Assembly (NCBI GenBank): GCA_000421005.1
Contig: ATWA01000002.1
Location: forward strand, 1 to 64,000
Direction: 5' to 3'
Length of the DNA: 64,000 bases
Origin: Clostridiales bacterium NK3B98
GTDB taxonomy: Bacteria; Bacillota; Clostridia; Oscillospirales; Oscillospiraceae
The notes beneath the pieces were generated by a model. That model saw only the letters and a list, made by a program, of their open reading frames with translations. It made no database searches and was not told the DNA's origin. Made by a program: the position numbers and the translations under genes. Positions 16,055 through 24,613 of the stretch are shown in pieces (positions within the stretch are counted from its first letter, which is position 1; each line of letters opens with the position of its first letter).

Positions 16055-17416
16055 ATGGTACATACCTTTACCGCACTGGACTGCCCCATTGCGCTGGACG
16101 TGAATAGCGGCGCTGTCCATGTGCTGGATGAGATGACCTACAATGTGCTGCGTCAGGTGGAACACTATGAGTCTCTGCCGGACACCTGCCCGGAGCGGGT
16201 GGTGCAGCGCCTGCCTTACTCCCCGGAGGAGATTGACGAGGTCTGGAAGGAACTGAAGGAGCTGGAGCAGGCGGGGCTGCTCTTTGTCAAGTCGGACTAC
16301 ATCGACCCGGAGTGGGCGGTGGTAAAGGACGCTCCGGTGAAGGCTCTCTGCCTCAACGTAGCCCATGACTGCAACCTGCGGTGCAAATACTGCTTCGCCT
16401 CCACCGGCGATTTTGGCACCGGACGGAAAATCATGCCCTTCGAGACGGCGAAGGCAGCCATTGATTTTGTCATCCGCCGCTCTGGCAAGCGTCATAACAT
16501 CGAGGTGGACTTCTTCGGCGGCGAGCCGCTGATGGCCTGGGATACGGTGAAGAAGACGGTGGAATATGCCCGCAGCATCGAAAAGGAGCACGGCAAAAAC
16601 TTCCGCTTCACCATCACCACCAACGGTATGCTGCTGGACGAGGAGAAGATGGAATACATCAACCGGGAGATGAAAAACTGCGTTCTCTCTCTGGACGGCA
16701 GAAAAGAGGTCAATGACGACCACCGCCCCACCGCTGGCGGACAGGGCAGCTATGACCGCATCGTTCCCCGGTATCAGAAGCTGGTAGCGGGCAGGGGAGA
16801 TAAGGAGTATTATGTCCGGGGTACCTACACCAAGGTGCACCCTGACTTTGCCGCCGACGTGATGCACGCTGCCGACGATCTGGGCTTCAAAAACGTCTCT
16901 GTGGAGCCTGCCACTGGCAAGCCCGGCGACCCCTTTGCCATTACCGAGGCGGAGCTTCCTGCGGCAAAAGCGGAGTACGAGAAGCTGGCACGGGAGCTGC
17001 TGCACCGCCCTGACATCAACTTCTTCCACTTCTTTGTAGACCTGGAACAGGGTCCCTGCGTCATCAAGCGGATGCGGGGCTGCGGCGCAGGCAGCGAATA
17101 TGTTGCGGTCACTCCGGAAGGGGATATCTACCCCTGCCATCAGTTCGTGGGTAACGAAGACTTCCGCATGGGCAATGTCCACGAGGACACCTTCGACCAG
17201 GAGCTGGCGAACCAGTTTAATGCCCTGAACATCTACACCAAGCCCGCCTGTCAGGAGTGCTGGGCGCGGTTCTACTGCTCCGGCGGCTGCGCCGCAGGAG
17301 GATATAACGTCAACGGCGACCTTGCAGAGCCTGCGTATGTAGCCTGTGAGTTGGAGCGGAAGCGTCTGGAATGTGCCATTGCCATGAAGGCAATCCGTTC
17401 CGGTTTGGCAGATTGA
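16055..17416 (+). CDS. scfB: SCIFF maturase, radical SAM/SPASM thioether-forming enzyme
   Basis: 453-aa radical-SAM protein. N-terminal RiPP-recognition-type region (about 1-90); radical-SAM cluster CNLRCKYC, with Cys 106, 110 and 113; C-terminal SPASM cysteines including CGAGSEYVAVTPEGDIYPCHQ and the block CQECWARFYCSGGCAAG. The studied homologue CteB installs a Cys-Thr thioether in the SCIFF peptide. Start ATG at 16055 with AAAGGAG upstream (16037-16043). Lies 85 bases after its substrate gene, from which it is separated by a hairpin. Terminator at 17458-17507. Confidence 0.95.
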   Translation: MVHTFTALDCPIALDVNSGAVHVLDEMTYNVLRQVEHYESLPDTCPERVVQRLPYSPEEIDEVWKELKELEQAGLLFVKSDYIDPEWAVVKDAPVKALCLNVAHDCNLRCKYCFASTGDFGTGRKIMPFETAKAAIDFVIRRSGKRHNIEVDFFGGEPLMAWDTVKKTVEYARSIEKEHGKNFRFTITTNGMLLDEEKMEYINREMKNCVLSLDGRKEVNDDHRPTAGGQGSYDRIVPRYQKLVAGRGDKEYYVRGTYTKVHPDFAADVMHAADDLGFKNVSVEPATGKPGDPFAITEAELPAAKAEYEKLARELLHRPDINFFHFFVDLEQGPCVIKRMRGCGAGSEYVAVTPEGDIYPCHQFVGNEDFRMGNVHEDTFDQELANQFNALNIYTKPACQECWARFYCSGGCAAGGYNVNGDLAEPAYVACELERKRLECAIAMKAIRSGLAD

Positions 17417-17457
17417 CGAAAAACGGAAAAAATAAGGATTTCCGCAGATAATGAATG

Positions 17458-17507
17458 AAATATAGTCCGAATCTGTAATATGCAGGTTCGGACTATATTT
17501 TGTTTTT
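17458..17507 (+). terminator. intrinsic terminator after the SCIFF maturase
   Basis: AAATATAGTCCGAA (17458-17471) and TTCGGACTATATTT (17487-17500) form a perfect 14-bp stem, followed by TGTTTTT. Confidence 0.88.
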
Positions 17508-17638
17508 GCTATCCGAAACAACCGCAACATTTGGACGGGGGAGGTAAGAAAGACAAAATAGGTACACAAGTTAACATAATACAGTAGACATAATATTCCG
17601 TCATAATGTATAAAAATGAAGGAATTGAGAAAAAACTA

Positions 17639-17668
17639 TTGCACAAAGGAGATAATAAATGGTATAGT
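17639..17668 (+). promoter_or_regulatory. likely promoter of proC
   Basis: -35 TTGCAC (17639-17644), 18-base spacer, -10 TATAGT (17663-17668), inside an AT-rich stretch (about 17560-17700) that holds no convincing gene. The rest of the 17417-17730 gap holds only the terminator at 17458-17507. Confidence 0.5.
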
Positions 17669-17730
17669 ATTGGAAAAGAACTGGAAAAGAGAGGCTTTTT
17701 GCGCCCATTTTCCATTCAGGAGTGGAGCAT

Positions 17731-18537
17731 ATGAAGGAGTACCGGCTTGCGGTGATTGGCGCAGGCAGTATGGGCAGCGCCATTCTCAAGGGCGTTCTGG
17801 CTGCTGGCGTTATGTCACCGGAACAGATTTGGCTTTCCAATCCCCATCAGGACAAATTGACACCGTTTGGTGATATAGGGGTCCATACCACCTGCTCCAA
17901 CGCAGAGGCTGTCACACAAAGTGACATTGTGATTCTTGCGGTGAAGCCCCAGCGGATAGAAGAAGTGTTGGACGAAATTGGAAGTCTCCTTTCCGGCAAA
18001 TGCGTGGTGTCCATCGCTGCCGGTATTTCCAAACGCTGGCTGGAAGCGAGACTACCCGGCGCACAGGTGATCTGTGTTATGCCCAACACCCCTCTCATGC
18101 TGGGCTGCGGCGCCTGTGCCATGACGGAGCGGGGAGACATCCCGGAGGCGCTCTATGCCACCGTTCGCTCTGTCTTCGCCTGTGCCGGCGAGGTGGCGGA
18201 GATTCCAGAGAAACAGATGAACCGGATTATTCCGGTGAACGGCTCCAGCCCTGCGTTTTTCTTCCGTATGGCAGAGGAGATGGTAAATGCCGCTGCGGAC
18301 ACCGGAATTGACCGGGATGTGGCGCTGCGCCTTGCCGCCAAGACCATGGAGGGGGCTGCGAAGATGCTGCTGGAGAGCGGCAAAACAGCGAAGGCGCTGG
18401 AACAGCAGGTCTGTTCACCCGGCGGCACTACGCTGGCAGCCCTCACCGCCTTTGACGAGCTGGACTTTTCCCACCTGATCCGTGAGGCGTTTCGCCGCTG
18501 CACCGACCGGGCGGAGGAATTGGGCAAGAGAACATAA
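17731..18537 (+). CDS. proC: pyrroline-5-carboxylate reductase
   Basis: Last step of proline synthesis, NAD(P)H-dependent. Rossmann motif VIGAGSMGSAI at the N terminus, AVKPQ and MPNTP blocks, and the C-terminal signature EQQVCSPGGTTLAAL. 268 aa. ATG at 17731 is preferred, with CAGGAG about 9 bases upstream; an in-frame GTG 9 bases earlier overlaps the SD. Followed after 40 bases by a membrane protein gene and then by a XerD-type gene. Confidence 0.94.
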   Translation: MKEYRLAVIGAGSMGSAILKGVLAAGVMSPEQIWLSNPHQDKLTPFGDIGVHTTCSNAEAVTQSDIVILAVKPQRIEEVLDEIGSLLSGKCVVSIAAGISKRWLEARLPGAQVICVMPNTPLMLGCGACAMTERGDIPEALYATVRSVFACAGEVAEIPEKQMNRIIPVNGSSPAFFFRMAEEMVNAAADTGIDRDVALRLAAKTMEGAAKMLLESGKTAKALEQQVCSPGGTTLAALTAFDELDFSHLIREAFRRCTDRAEELGKRT

Positions 18538-18577
18538 CGCCCCGCCTTGCCGCATAGGCTGTGGCGAGGTGATACAC

Positions 18578-19159
18578 ATGGTAAGATCAGGCGCCCGTAT
18601 CCGGGTGGTCAGAGTTGCGGCGCTGGGAGATGCAGCTTCATGGCTGATTCTCTCCGTTGCCTGCCTGCTGGGAGGTCTACTGGGGCATTTGCTGGCCGGG
18701 GTGGAGACGGAGCTGCTCTCGGAGCTGCTGGGGGGTGCGCCTGCGGTGGAGAGCGGATTTGATCTGCCTGCTGTGGCGGCTTCGCTGGCCCGGCTGATGA
18801 CCCTTGCCGCATGGGCGGCTGCGTTCAGCTTCAGTGCCGCCGGAGTGATCGCTCTGCCCCTGCTTCTGGCCTTTCAGGGCTTTTCCGTGGGCTACGGGCT
18901 GTCTGCTTTGGTGCGAACCTGGGGCTGGACAGGCTTTCATACCGGTGCGCTCTGGATTGCCATGGGCAGGCTGGGACAGATGTGGCTGCTTCTGGCGGCG
19001 TCGGTTCCCGGCTGGCAGATCGCCCGTGGGATTGCCAGAGGCGACCGTTCCGTCCGAAGCCGGACGGTGGATTGGATGCAGGTGTTCTGCGCCGCAGTTC
19101 TGCTCTCCGGACTGTGGGACGTGATGTGTCGGTGGCTGCTCAGCCGCTGGGGCGGATAG
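18578..19159 (+). CDS. membrane protein, possibly SpoIIM-like
   Basis: 193-aa multi-spanning protein with about five hydrophobic segments (roughly residues 18-42, 75-108, 118-145 and 160-185, the long ones able to span twice). The FQGFSVGYGLSALV block and the position directly upstream of a XerD-type recombinase resemble stage II sporulation protein M, which sits near xerD in many Firmicutes and helps SpoIID/SpoIIP remodel septal peptidoglycan during engulfment. Similarity is weak by eye, so the assignment is tentative. ATG at 18578 follows GAGGTGA. Confidence 0.55.
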   Translation: MVRSGARIRVVRVAALGDAASWLILSVACLLGGLLGHLLAGVETELLSELLGGAPAVESGFDLPAVAASLARLMTLAAWAAAFSFSAAGVIALPLLLAFQGFSVGYGLSALVRTWGWTGFHTGALWIAMGRLGQMWLLLAASVPGWQIARGIARGDRSVRSRTVDWMQVFCAAVLLSGLWDVMCRWLLSRWGG

Positions 19160-19198
19160 GAAGAAAGAGAAATCAGAAAGATATAGAAGGCAATTGTT

Positions 19199-20086
19199 AT
19201 GGAAGTTGTAGACCGGTTTAAAAACTACCTGACAACTGAAAAAAGAGCTTCTGCCAATACGGTCAGTTCGTATCTGCGGGATGTGAACCAGCTGGTAGTG
19301 TATCTGAACGCCCGGAACCGCACGCTGGAAACAGTGAATCAGGGGGAGATGCAGACTTACCTCCACTGGCTCACAGGGGCGGGAAAATCCGCCTCCACAG
19401 TAACCCGGGTGGTTGCCTCACTGAAGTGCCTGTTCAATTGGATGGTGGATCAGCAGCTGAGGCTGGACAACCCTGCCATGGGACTTCGTGTGGCAAAGGT
19501 AGAGCGGAAGCTGCCCAAAATCCTCACCAGTGCCGAGGTGGAAAAGCTGCTGGAACAGCCCAGATGCGTGGACATGAAGGGCTACCGGGATCACGCCATG
19601 CTGGAGGTGCTCTATGCCACCGGCATCCGAGTCAGCGAGTTGATCGGACTGAATGTAGGGGATGTGTTCCTCTCCGCCGGATGTATCCGCTGTGTGGGCA
19701 AGGAAAAGGTGCGGATCATTCCCATCTACGCCGCAGCCCAGAAGGCATTGACTGACTACCTGCGGGAAGTCCGTCCGAAACTGGCGGAGGAGGGGGAGGA
19801 CGCCCTGTTTGTCAACATGAACGGCAGCCGTATGAGCCGTCAGGGGTTCTGGAAGCTGGTGAAGTATTATGGAGATCAGGCGGGGATTCAGTCCGAAATC
19901 ACGCCCCACACGCTGCGACACTCCTTCGCTGCCCACCTGCTGGAGAACGGTGCGGACATCCACGCCATTCAGGAGATGCTGGGTCATGCGGACGTATCCT
20001 CCACTCAGGTCTATGCCAAACTGGTCAACGGCAGATTAAAAGAGGTTTATTCCCGCACCCATCCCCGTGCGGCTTCAAAAGCATAA
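19199..20086 (+). CDS. xerD: site-specific tyrosine recombinase, XerD type
   Basis: 295-aa phage-integrase-family recombinase with an N-terminal SAM-like core-binding domain (1-90) and a C-terminal catalytic domain. Catalytic residues visible: R144 (GIRVSEL), H237 and R240 (HTLRH), H263 (LGHAD) and nucleophile Y272. The length and lack of accessory domains fit chromosome-dimer-resolving XerC/D rather than a phage integrase. A terminator follows at once. A second recombinase of the same family lies at 62263-63234, so the window may hold both partners. Confidence 0.88.
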   Translation: MEVVDRFKNYLTTEKRASANTVSSYLRDVNQLVVYLNARNRTLETVNQGEMQTYLHWLTGAGKSASTVTRVVASLKCLFNWMVDQQLRLDNPAMGLRVAKVERKLPKILTSAEVEKLLEQPRCVDMKGYRDHAMLEVLYATGIRVSELIGLNVGDVFLSAGCIRCVGKEKVRIIPIYAAAQKALTDYLREVRPKLAEEGEDALFVNMNGSRMSRQGFWKLVKYYGDQAGIQSEITPHTLRHSFAAHLLENGADIHAIQEMLGHADVSSTQVYAKLVNGRLKEVYSRTHPRAASKA

Positions 20087-20121
20087 GAAAAGGCTCTCAG
20101 CGATTTGCTGAGAGCCTTTTT
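20087..20121 (+). terminator. intrinsic terminator after xerD
   Basis: AAAAGGCTCTCAGC and GCTGAGAGCCTTTTT surround GATTT: a 14-bp stem with T tract. Confidence 0.9.
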
Positions 20122-20128
20122 GCACCGT

Positions 20129-20164
20129 AAAACCGCCGTCTCCCCAAAAGGAGAAACGGCGGTT
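20129..20164 (-). terminator. likely terminator of the glucosaminidase gene
   Basis: AACCGCCGT and ACGGCGGTT pair (9 bp), continued by CTCC/GGAG after a two-base bulge. On the minus strand it is followed only by TTTTAC, so the T tract is weak. Confidence 0.6.
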
Positions 20165-20167
20165 GGC

Positions 20168-23100
20168 TTATGCCTTTTTCAGATACCTGGAGGAAGCATA
20201 GTAATACTTGCCGTTGAGCTTAAAGCGATGCCACGCAGTTCCGTTCACGTTGACAGACGCTCCGTCAACAACCTGAATCGTGGTGCCGCTGCTCAAGGTG
20301 CCTGCCAGCGTTGCGGAGGTACCGGCACCGGTGCGGTAGTTCAAAGAGCCGGTAGTGACATAGTTCACTAAAACCTCTTTGGTGCTGATAGAAGCAGTAG
20401 AGGAAATGCCGCCAGCATTGTAGCTGGAAATGGCAGAGCCATTGACAGCACGGATGGTGTAAATGTAAATGGTGCCTTTGACCAGACTGTAGCGATCGAT
20501 ATAGGAGGTGGAAGTAACCGTTTTCAGCAGTGCCCATTTGCTGTTGGCGACTCTCCGATACACCCGATAGCCCTTTGCGCCTGCTACTGCACTCCATTTG
20601 ATGGAAATCCCACTGCTTCCGGTGGAGGTGCTGTGAAGCGTGGGTGTGCTGAGATAAAGCACAGACAGCCCAGCCTTGTCGTATCCGGAGAGGGTGTTGG
20701 AGGTAGAGATTGCACGCACGGTGTATGTATAGTTGGTGCCGGAAACGGCGGTCTTATCCTGATAGAGGACGGAGGTGGTGGTGCCAATCAGCTGCCATTT
20801 ACCACCGGATACCTTCCGGTATACCCGATAGCCCTTTGCTCCGGAAACAGCGCCCCACTTGACTGCCACGCCGTTTACCGTGTTTGCGATGGCGAGCAGT
20901 GTGGGAGTGCCAAATGCTTTTGGGGTAGTTGCTGCGATACCGGCGGAAACATACCCGGAGATAGCGCTGCCGTTCAGTGCCCGGACAGTATAGATGTACT
21001 TGGTATTGGGGGTGAGGGGGGAGGTGTCGGTATAGGAGGTCACAGCACCAACCTGCTCCACTGCTTTCCAGGAACCGCCAGAGATCTTACGATAGACCCG
21101 GTAGCCCTTGGCCCCCTTGACCGCTTTCCACTGCACGACAACGCCGCCGATGTCAGGCTTTGCAGAGGTCAGAGCTGGGGTGGAGAGAAAGAGAATAGAG
21201 TAGCCTTGGGGGTCGTATCTGGAGATTTCTCCATTGCGCAGGGCACGAACGGTGTAAGTGTACTGGGTTCCTGATACAGCCTCCTTGTCCAGATAGCTGA
21301 CCGTTTTGGAAACGCCGATTTTCTTCCAGGCGGAGGAACCGCTCTTGCGGTAAACATTGTAGGATGCCGCCCCGGAAACCGCCTTCCACTTTAATACGAC
21401 GCCGTCAACCTGATTGGCTGCACCGGACAGAACCGGTGTGGAGAGAGGCTCCACCAGCCAGAGCGCGGAAACACCGTAGGAGTCATAGTAAGAAATGCTG
21501 TTATCTTTCAGCGCCCGTACCGTGTAGGTGTACGAAACACCTGAGGAGAGGCTGCTGGAATCCACCCAGCTGGTGGTTTTGCCCGATGTGACGGTCTGAA
21601 TCAGCGTCCATCCGCTTCCGCCGGACTTGCGGTAGATCCTGTATCCGGTGGCACCGGAGACTGCATACCAGCTCAGTCGAATGCCGGAACCGGTGGCTGT
21701 AGCATCAGAGAGCAGCGGGGTGTCCAGATAGAGCAAAGTCAGCCCTGCGTGATCGTAACCCAGCAGAGAGCCATTCACTCTTGCACGCACGGTGTAGGTG
21801 TACTCTGTGTTAGACTGAACGTTATAATCCAAATAGCGGGTATCCGCAACCTCTGCAATATATTCCCAGCTTGTCCCGGGTGTTTTACGATAAACCCGGT
21901 AGCTGTCTGCTTGATTCACCGGGAACCATGTGAGTGCCACACATTCCATTCTGGGGGCAATGGCGTTGAGCACTACCGTCCCGTCGGCAGACGCCGCAGA
22001 GCTGTTTGTGGGGGTTCCGATGCTGGGACCGTTCCCCTCCTTGTCGCTGGATGCGGCTCCGGAGGAGGAGACCTTGACACCGATGGCGTCAAAGCTGCCA
22101 CCGCCGCTGATGGCGAAGATGGTGCAGGTACCGCTGCCCACAGCCTTAATCAGCCCGGTGGTGGCGCTTACGGTGGCCACCGTGGGATCGCTGGTTTCGT
22201 AATAGATGGGCCCGGAGTAGCCACCGGTGACCTTGGTAACCGAGGCGATGCTTTTGGTGGAGCCGTTTTTCATGTGGTAGACCTGATTGACGCTGACACT
22301 CTGATGGTGAATATAACCGGTGTAGCTCTTGCCGGACACGGCGACCTTCACCTTGTACCAGTAAGGATAATAGATCCGGTTGATGTATACCTCAGAGCTG
22401 GTAACACTGCCGCCCACTACGGTGACTGCGCTGCCCTTGGGTACGGTGACCAGCTTGGTTCCGGTAGCGGAGGGGATGGAGTACAGGATTTCCTTTGCAG
22501 TGGTTTTACCTTTGGTGGAGGGGGTCAGAGAGACCACAGAGGTCTTATCCGGCATATTCTTGTATACCGGAATGTAGAAGGTAAAGGGACTCTCCAATGC
22601 GCCTGCCTTGTCGTAGCCGGCATAGGTGTTGCGGCTCTCGCCGGCAGCAGCGGCAGTGGCGGACATATACTGATGGGTGTAGAGATCGTACTTATGGTTG
22701 GGACTGACATTAAAGCGCATATAGTAAATGGTGTCCTGTCCCCTGTAAATGTACTTGTCTGCAAGGAAACGGACGCCGCCCTCCAACGCCAGAATGGGAT
22801 TGGACCAACCCTCACTCTTTGCCTTGCGCATTCCGTTTTCGATTGCGCTTCTGCCATCGTGGTAGTAAGCGCCGATATTGAAGAAATTGTAATAGCCGGT
22901 GTAGCCGGAGTAGGTGCCGCTGATGACGCTCTTGGTGGTGTCAGCGCTGGTTTCCTGCACGATTTTGCTGGCCACAAAGTAGGGGCTGACCTTGGTGAGA
23001 ATACCCAGATTGTAGATGATCTCCGGATAGGTCTTGCCGAAGTTGCTGGACAAACTGCTCAGATCCGCCTCTTTGCCGTTGGTCTTGATGTAGGTGGTGC

Positions 23101-24070
23101 GGTTGGCCATGCCGTACTTGTCGTTGCGGCCGCTGCGCAGTACGGCGGTAACGCCTGCCTGGGTCATGGAGCTGCTGTAAGTCTGAGCCTCAAACTGGAA
23201 GATATACTGGTCGGTAAGGAAGTTGCGGGGATCCATATAGTATGCCACTGTCGCCCGGCTGGCAGAGACAAAGCGCCCGTCCACATCTCTGTAGTGGTTG
23301 GTGTCGCTGTAACTGCTGGCATTGTAAAAACCGTCCCGGTTATTGAGCAGCAAATGACTGGCTACATTGCCCGGACCGTAGTTATACTCCATGGTGGAGT
23401 TGGTGCCCGTTTCGGCAGCAATCACCTTGTTCCAGTCCAGTCCGGTGTTCACTGCCACAAAAATCCACTTGGGGTGCTTGGAGTGGAGCGTCTTCAAAGC
23501 AGTCTGGTAGCTGGCGGGGAACTTGGCAAGCTCACTGGCATAGGACCCCGCCAACGTGCGCTGGGGCGCAGCCAGCAGGGCGCCCAGCTCTTCATCCAGC
23601 GCCTGTGTCCGAGCCAGTGCCAGTGCGTCCTCCTCGCTAAGAGACTCTTCTTCGGCAGCGTCCTCCGGTGACGCTTCCTCTGAAGGAATTTCGGATGATT
23701 CAGCGGCGGCTGTTGCGTCGTCGGAGGCTTTACGGCTCTCTGCTTCTGGCATACTCTCGTCAGAGATTTCCTCTGCCGGCTGATCTGCGGGCGTTTCCGC
23801 ATCCTCGTCAACAGGGGAAAGGGTCTCTTCCTCATTTTCTCCGGCAGGAAGCGTACTGTCCTCCTGCTGGGAAGAAAGATCATCTGCCTGATTGTCAGGT
23901 GTGTCTGCATTCGCTTCTTCTGACGCAGGGTTATCTGTAACCTGCTCTGCGTCAGAAAGCGGCGCATCCTGCGGCACTTCAGCAGCGAAGCCAGAGAGAG
24001 GAAGCATCTGCCAGACCAAAATCAGCGCCAGCAGCAGGGATAATGCTCGTTGAGGGGTTCGTGTATTCAT
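20168..24070 (-). CDS. secreted N-acetylglucosaminidase with six FN3 repeats
   Basis: 1300-aa exported protein. Signal peptide (about 1-30, LLLALILVWQMLPLSGFAAEV); acidic Glu/Asp/Ser/Ala-rich stretch (about 31-160) low in aromatic residues; glucosaminidase-like peptidoglycan hydrolase domain (about 165-500, with PRNFL, YNLG and FFNIGAYYHDG segments); SH3-like and Big_2-type Ig-like region (about 505-690); six fibronectin type III repeats (about 705-1225); C-terminal SH3b domain (1227-1300, NYRTGAG). The role is probably cell-wall cleavage, with cell-surface or host-glycan contacts through the FN3/SH3 parts. ATG at 24070 was chosen because it starts a clean signal peptide. Own promoter at 24132-24160. 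Confidence 0.85.
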   Translation of the reverse strand: MNTRTPQRALSLLLALILVWQMLPLSGFAAEVPQDAPLSDAEQVTDNPASEEANADTPDNQADDLSSQQEDSTLPAGENEEETLSPVDEDAETPADQPAEEISDESMPEAESRKASDDATAAAESSEIPSEEASPEDAAEEESLSEEDALALARTQALDEELGALLAAPQRTLAGSYASELAKFPASYQTALKTLHSKHPKWIFVAVNTGLDWNKVIAAETGTNSTMEYNYGPGNVASHLLLNNRDGFYNASSYSDTNHYRDVDGRFVSASRATVAYYMDPRNFLTDQYIFQFEAQTYSSSMTQAGVTAVLRSGRNDKYGMANRTTYIKTNGKEADLSSLSSNFGKTYPEIIYNLGILTKVSPYFVASKIVQETSADTTKSVISGTYSGYTGYYNFFNIGAYYHDGRSAIENGMRKAKSEGWSNPILALEGGVRFLADKYIYRGQDTIYYMRFNVSPNHKYDLYTHQYMSATAAAAGESRNTYAGYDKAGALESPFTFYIPVYKNMPDKTSVVSLTPSTKGKTTAKEILYSIPSATGTKLVTVPKGSAVTVVGGSVTSSEVYINRIYYPYWYKVKVAVSGKSYTGYIHHQSVSVNQVYHMKNGSTKSIASVTKVTGGYSGPIYYETSDPTVATVSATTGLIKAVGSGTCTIFAISGGGSFDAIGVKVSSSGAASSDKEGNGPSIGTPTNSSAASADGTVVLNAIAPRMECVALTWFPVNQADSYRVYRKTPGTSWEYIAEVADTRYLDYNVQSNTEYTYTVRARVNGSLLGYDHAGLTLLYLDTPLLSDATATGSGIRLSWYAVSGATGYRIYRKSGGSGWTLIQTVTSGKTTSWVDSSSLSSGVSYTYTVRALKDNSISYYDSYGVSALWLVEPLSTPVLSGAANQVDGVVLKWKAVSGAASYNVYRKSGSSAWKKIGVSKTVSYLDKEAVSGTQYTYTVRALRNGEISRYDPQGYSILFLSTPALTSAKPDIGGVVVQWKAVKGAKGYRVYRKISGGSWKAVEQVGAVTSYTDTSPLTPNTKYIYTVRALNGSAISGYVSAGIAATTPKAFGTPTLLAIANTVNGVAVKWGAVSGAKGYRVYRKVSGGKWQLIGTTTSVLYQDKTAVSGTNYTYTVRAISTSNTLSGYDKAGLSVLYLSTPTLHSTSTGSSGISIKWSAVAGAKGYRVYRRVANSKWALLKTVTSTSYIDRYSLVKGTIYIYTIRAVNGSAISSYNAGGISSTASISTKEVLVNYVTTGSLNYRTGAGTSATLAGTLSSGTTIQVVDGASVNVNGTAWHRFKLNGKYYYASSRYLKKA
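20395..21960 (-). repeat. six tandem FN3-encoding repeats
   Basis: The segment (G)YRVYRK or a variant recurs six times, with coding positions near 20570, 20830, 21105, 21360, 21645 and 21900, about 260-280 bases apart, each followed by a YTVRA block. The three copies nearest the C terminus are most alike (AKGYRVYR), suggesting recent duplication; the two N-terminal ones are the most diverged. Confidence 0.88.
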
Positions 24071-24113
24071 GACTTGCTCCATTTCCAGATGAGGTGATAA
24101 GAAACAACAAATT

Positions 24114-24128
24114 GTTACAAACTGTAAC
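24114..24128. repeat. inverted repeat at the glucosaminidase promoter
   Basis: GTTACA-AAC-TGTAAC, perfect 6-bp arms, lying 3 bases past the -10 element of the minus-strand promoter, around the expected transcription start. Candidate operator; regulator unknown. Confidence 0.4.
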
Positions 24129-24131
24129 CAC

Positions 24132-24160
24132 ATTATAAACGATTTTGACCCAAAAGGCAA
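24132..24160 (-). promoter_or_regulatory. promoter of the glucosaminidase gene
   Basis: Minus strand -35 TTGCCT (24160-24155), 17-base spacer, -10 TATAAT (24137-24132), about 60 bases before the ATG. Confidence 0.75.
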
Positions 24161-24228
24161 TAGGTTCAGGGGAGAAAGGAAGACTTTTCCCGTCAGATCA
24201 AAGCGGGAAGAAAACTTTTTGGAAAACC

Positions 24229-24257
24229 TTGACTTTGGGGGCGGAAACGGATATACT
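24229..24257 (+). promoter_or_regulatory. promoter of tRNA-Pro
   Basis: -35 TTGACT (24229-24234), 17-base spacer, -10 TATACT (24252-24257), 13 bases before the tRNA. Confidence 0.85.
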
Positions 24258-24270
24258 ATTCAAAGCGTTT

Positions 24271-24344
24271 CGGGGTGTGGCGAAGCTTGGTATCGCGCTT
24301 GGTTCGGGTCCAAGAGGCCTCGGGTTCGAATCCCGACACTCCGA
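24271..24344 (+). tRNA. tRNA-Pro (anticodon CGG)
   Basis: Cloverleaf read by eye: acceptor CGGGGTG / CACTCCG with discriminator A, anticodon stem CTTGG/CCAAG with loop TTCGGGT (anticodon CGG, purine 37 = G), T arm CGGG-TTCGAAT-CCCG. 74 bases; CCA is not encoded. Decodes CCG. Confidence 0.95.
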
Positions 24345-24346
24345 CT

Positions 24347-24385
24347 AATCCTCCGCTGAACAATTTTTCGGCGGAGGATTTTTCC
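24347..24385 (+). terminator. terminator after tRNA-Pro
   Basis: AATCCTCCGC (24347-24356) and GCGGAGGATT (24371-24380) pair, followed by TTTCC; it separates the two tRNA transcription units. Confidence 0.82.
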
Positions 24386-24403
24386 TGAAAGCGGAAAAAA
24401 GAG

Positions 24404-24432
24404 TTGACAATTGCTCAGTAGGGGAGTATAAT
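24404..24432 (+). promoter_or_regulatory. consensus promoter of tRNA-Leu
   Basis: Perfect TTGACA (24404-24409) and TATAAT (24427-24432) with a 17-base spacer, 23 bases before the tRNA. Confidence 0.92.
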
Positions 24433-24455
24433 GCTCTTCGTTGACAATGAAATAT

Positions 24456-24539
24456 GCGGATGTGCTGGAATTGGTAGACTGGCAAGCTTGAGGTGCTTGT
24501 GTTCGTATGGGCGTACGGGTTCGAGTCCCGTCATCCGCA
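24456..24539 (+). tRNA. tRNA-Leu (anticodon GAG)
   Basis: Class II tRNA with long variable arm. Acceptor GCGGATG / CATCCGC with discriminator A, anticodon stem CAAGC/GCTTG with loop TTGAGGT (anticodon GAG), T arm ACGGG-TTCGAGT-CCCGT. 84 bases; CCA not encoded. Decodes CUC and CUU. Confidence 0.95.
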
Positions 24540-24542
24540 TGG

Positions 24543-24574
24543 AAAAAAGCACTTGCTATGCAAGTGCTTTTTTC
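24543..24574 (+). terminator. terminator after tRNA-Leu
   Basis: AAAAAAGCACTTGC and GCAAGTGCTTTTTT around TAT, followed by C: a 14-bp stem with the T tract inside the descending arm. Confidence 0.88.
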
Positions 24575-24613
24575 ATAGACAAATTCAGAAATATAACAGA
24601 AAGGCGGCCATTC

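Noticed and set aside
17606-17734. A 42-codon AT-rich frame whose stop overlaps the proC start (ATGA).
   Set aside because: No SD before its ATG, and it lies across the likely proC promoter; probably chance in an AT-rich gap.
21749-23671. A 640-codon open frame on the plus strand inside the glucosaminidase gene.
   Set aside because: It mirrors the codon pattern of the minus-strand gene, has no SD and no recognisable domain.
24271-24539. The two tRNA genes as attachment sites of an integrated element.
   Set aside because: No duplicated tRNA end, no phage-type integrase beside them and ordinary genes on both sides.
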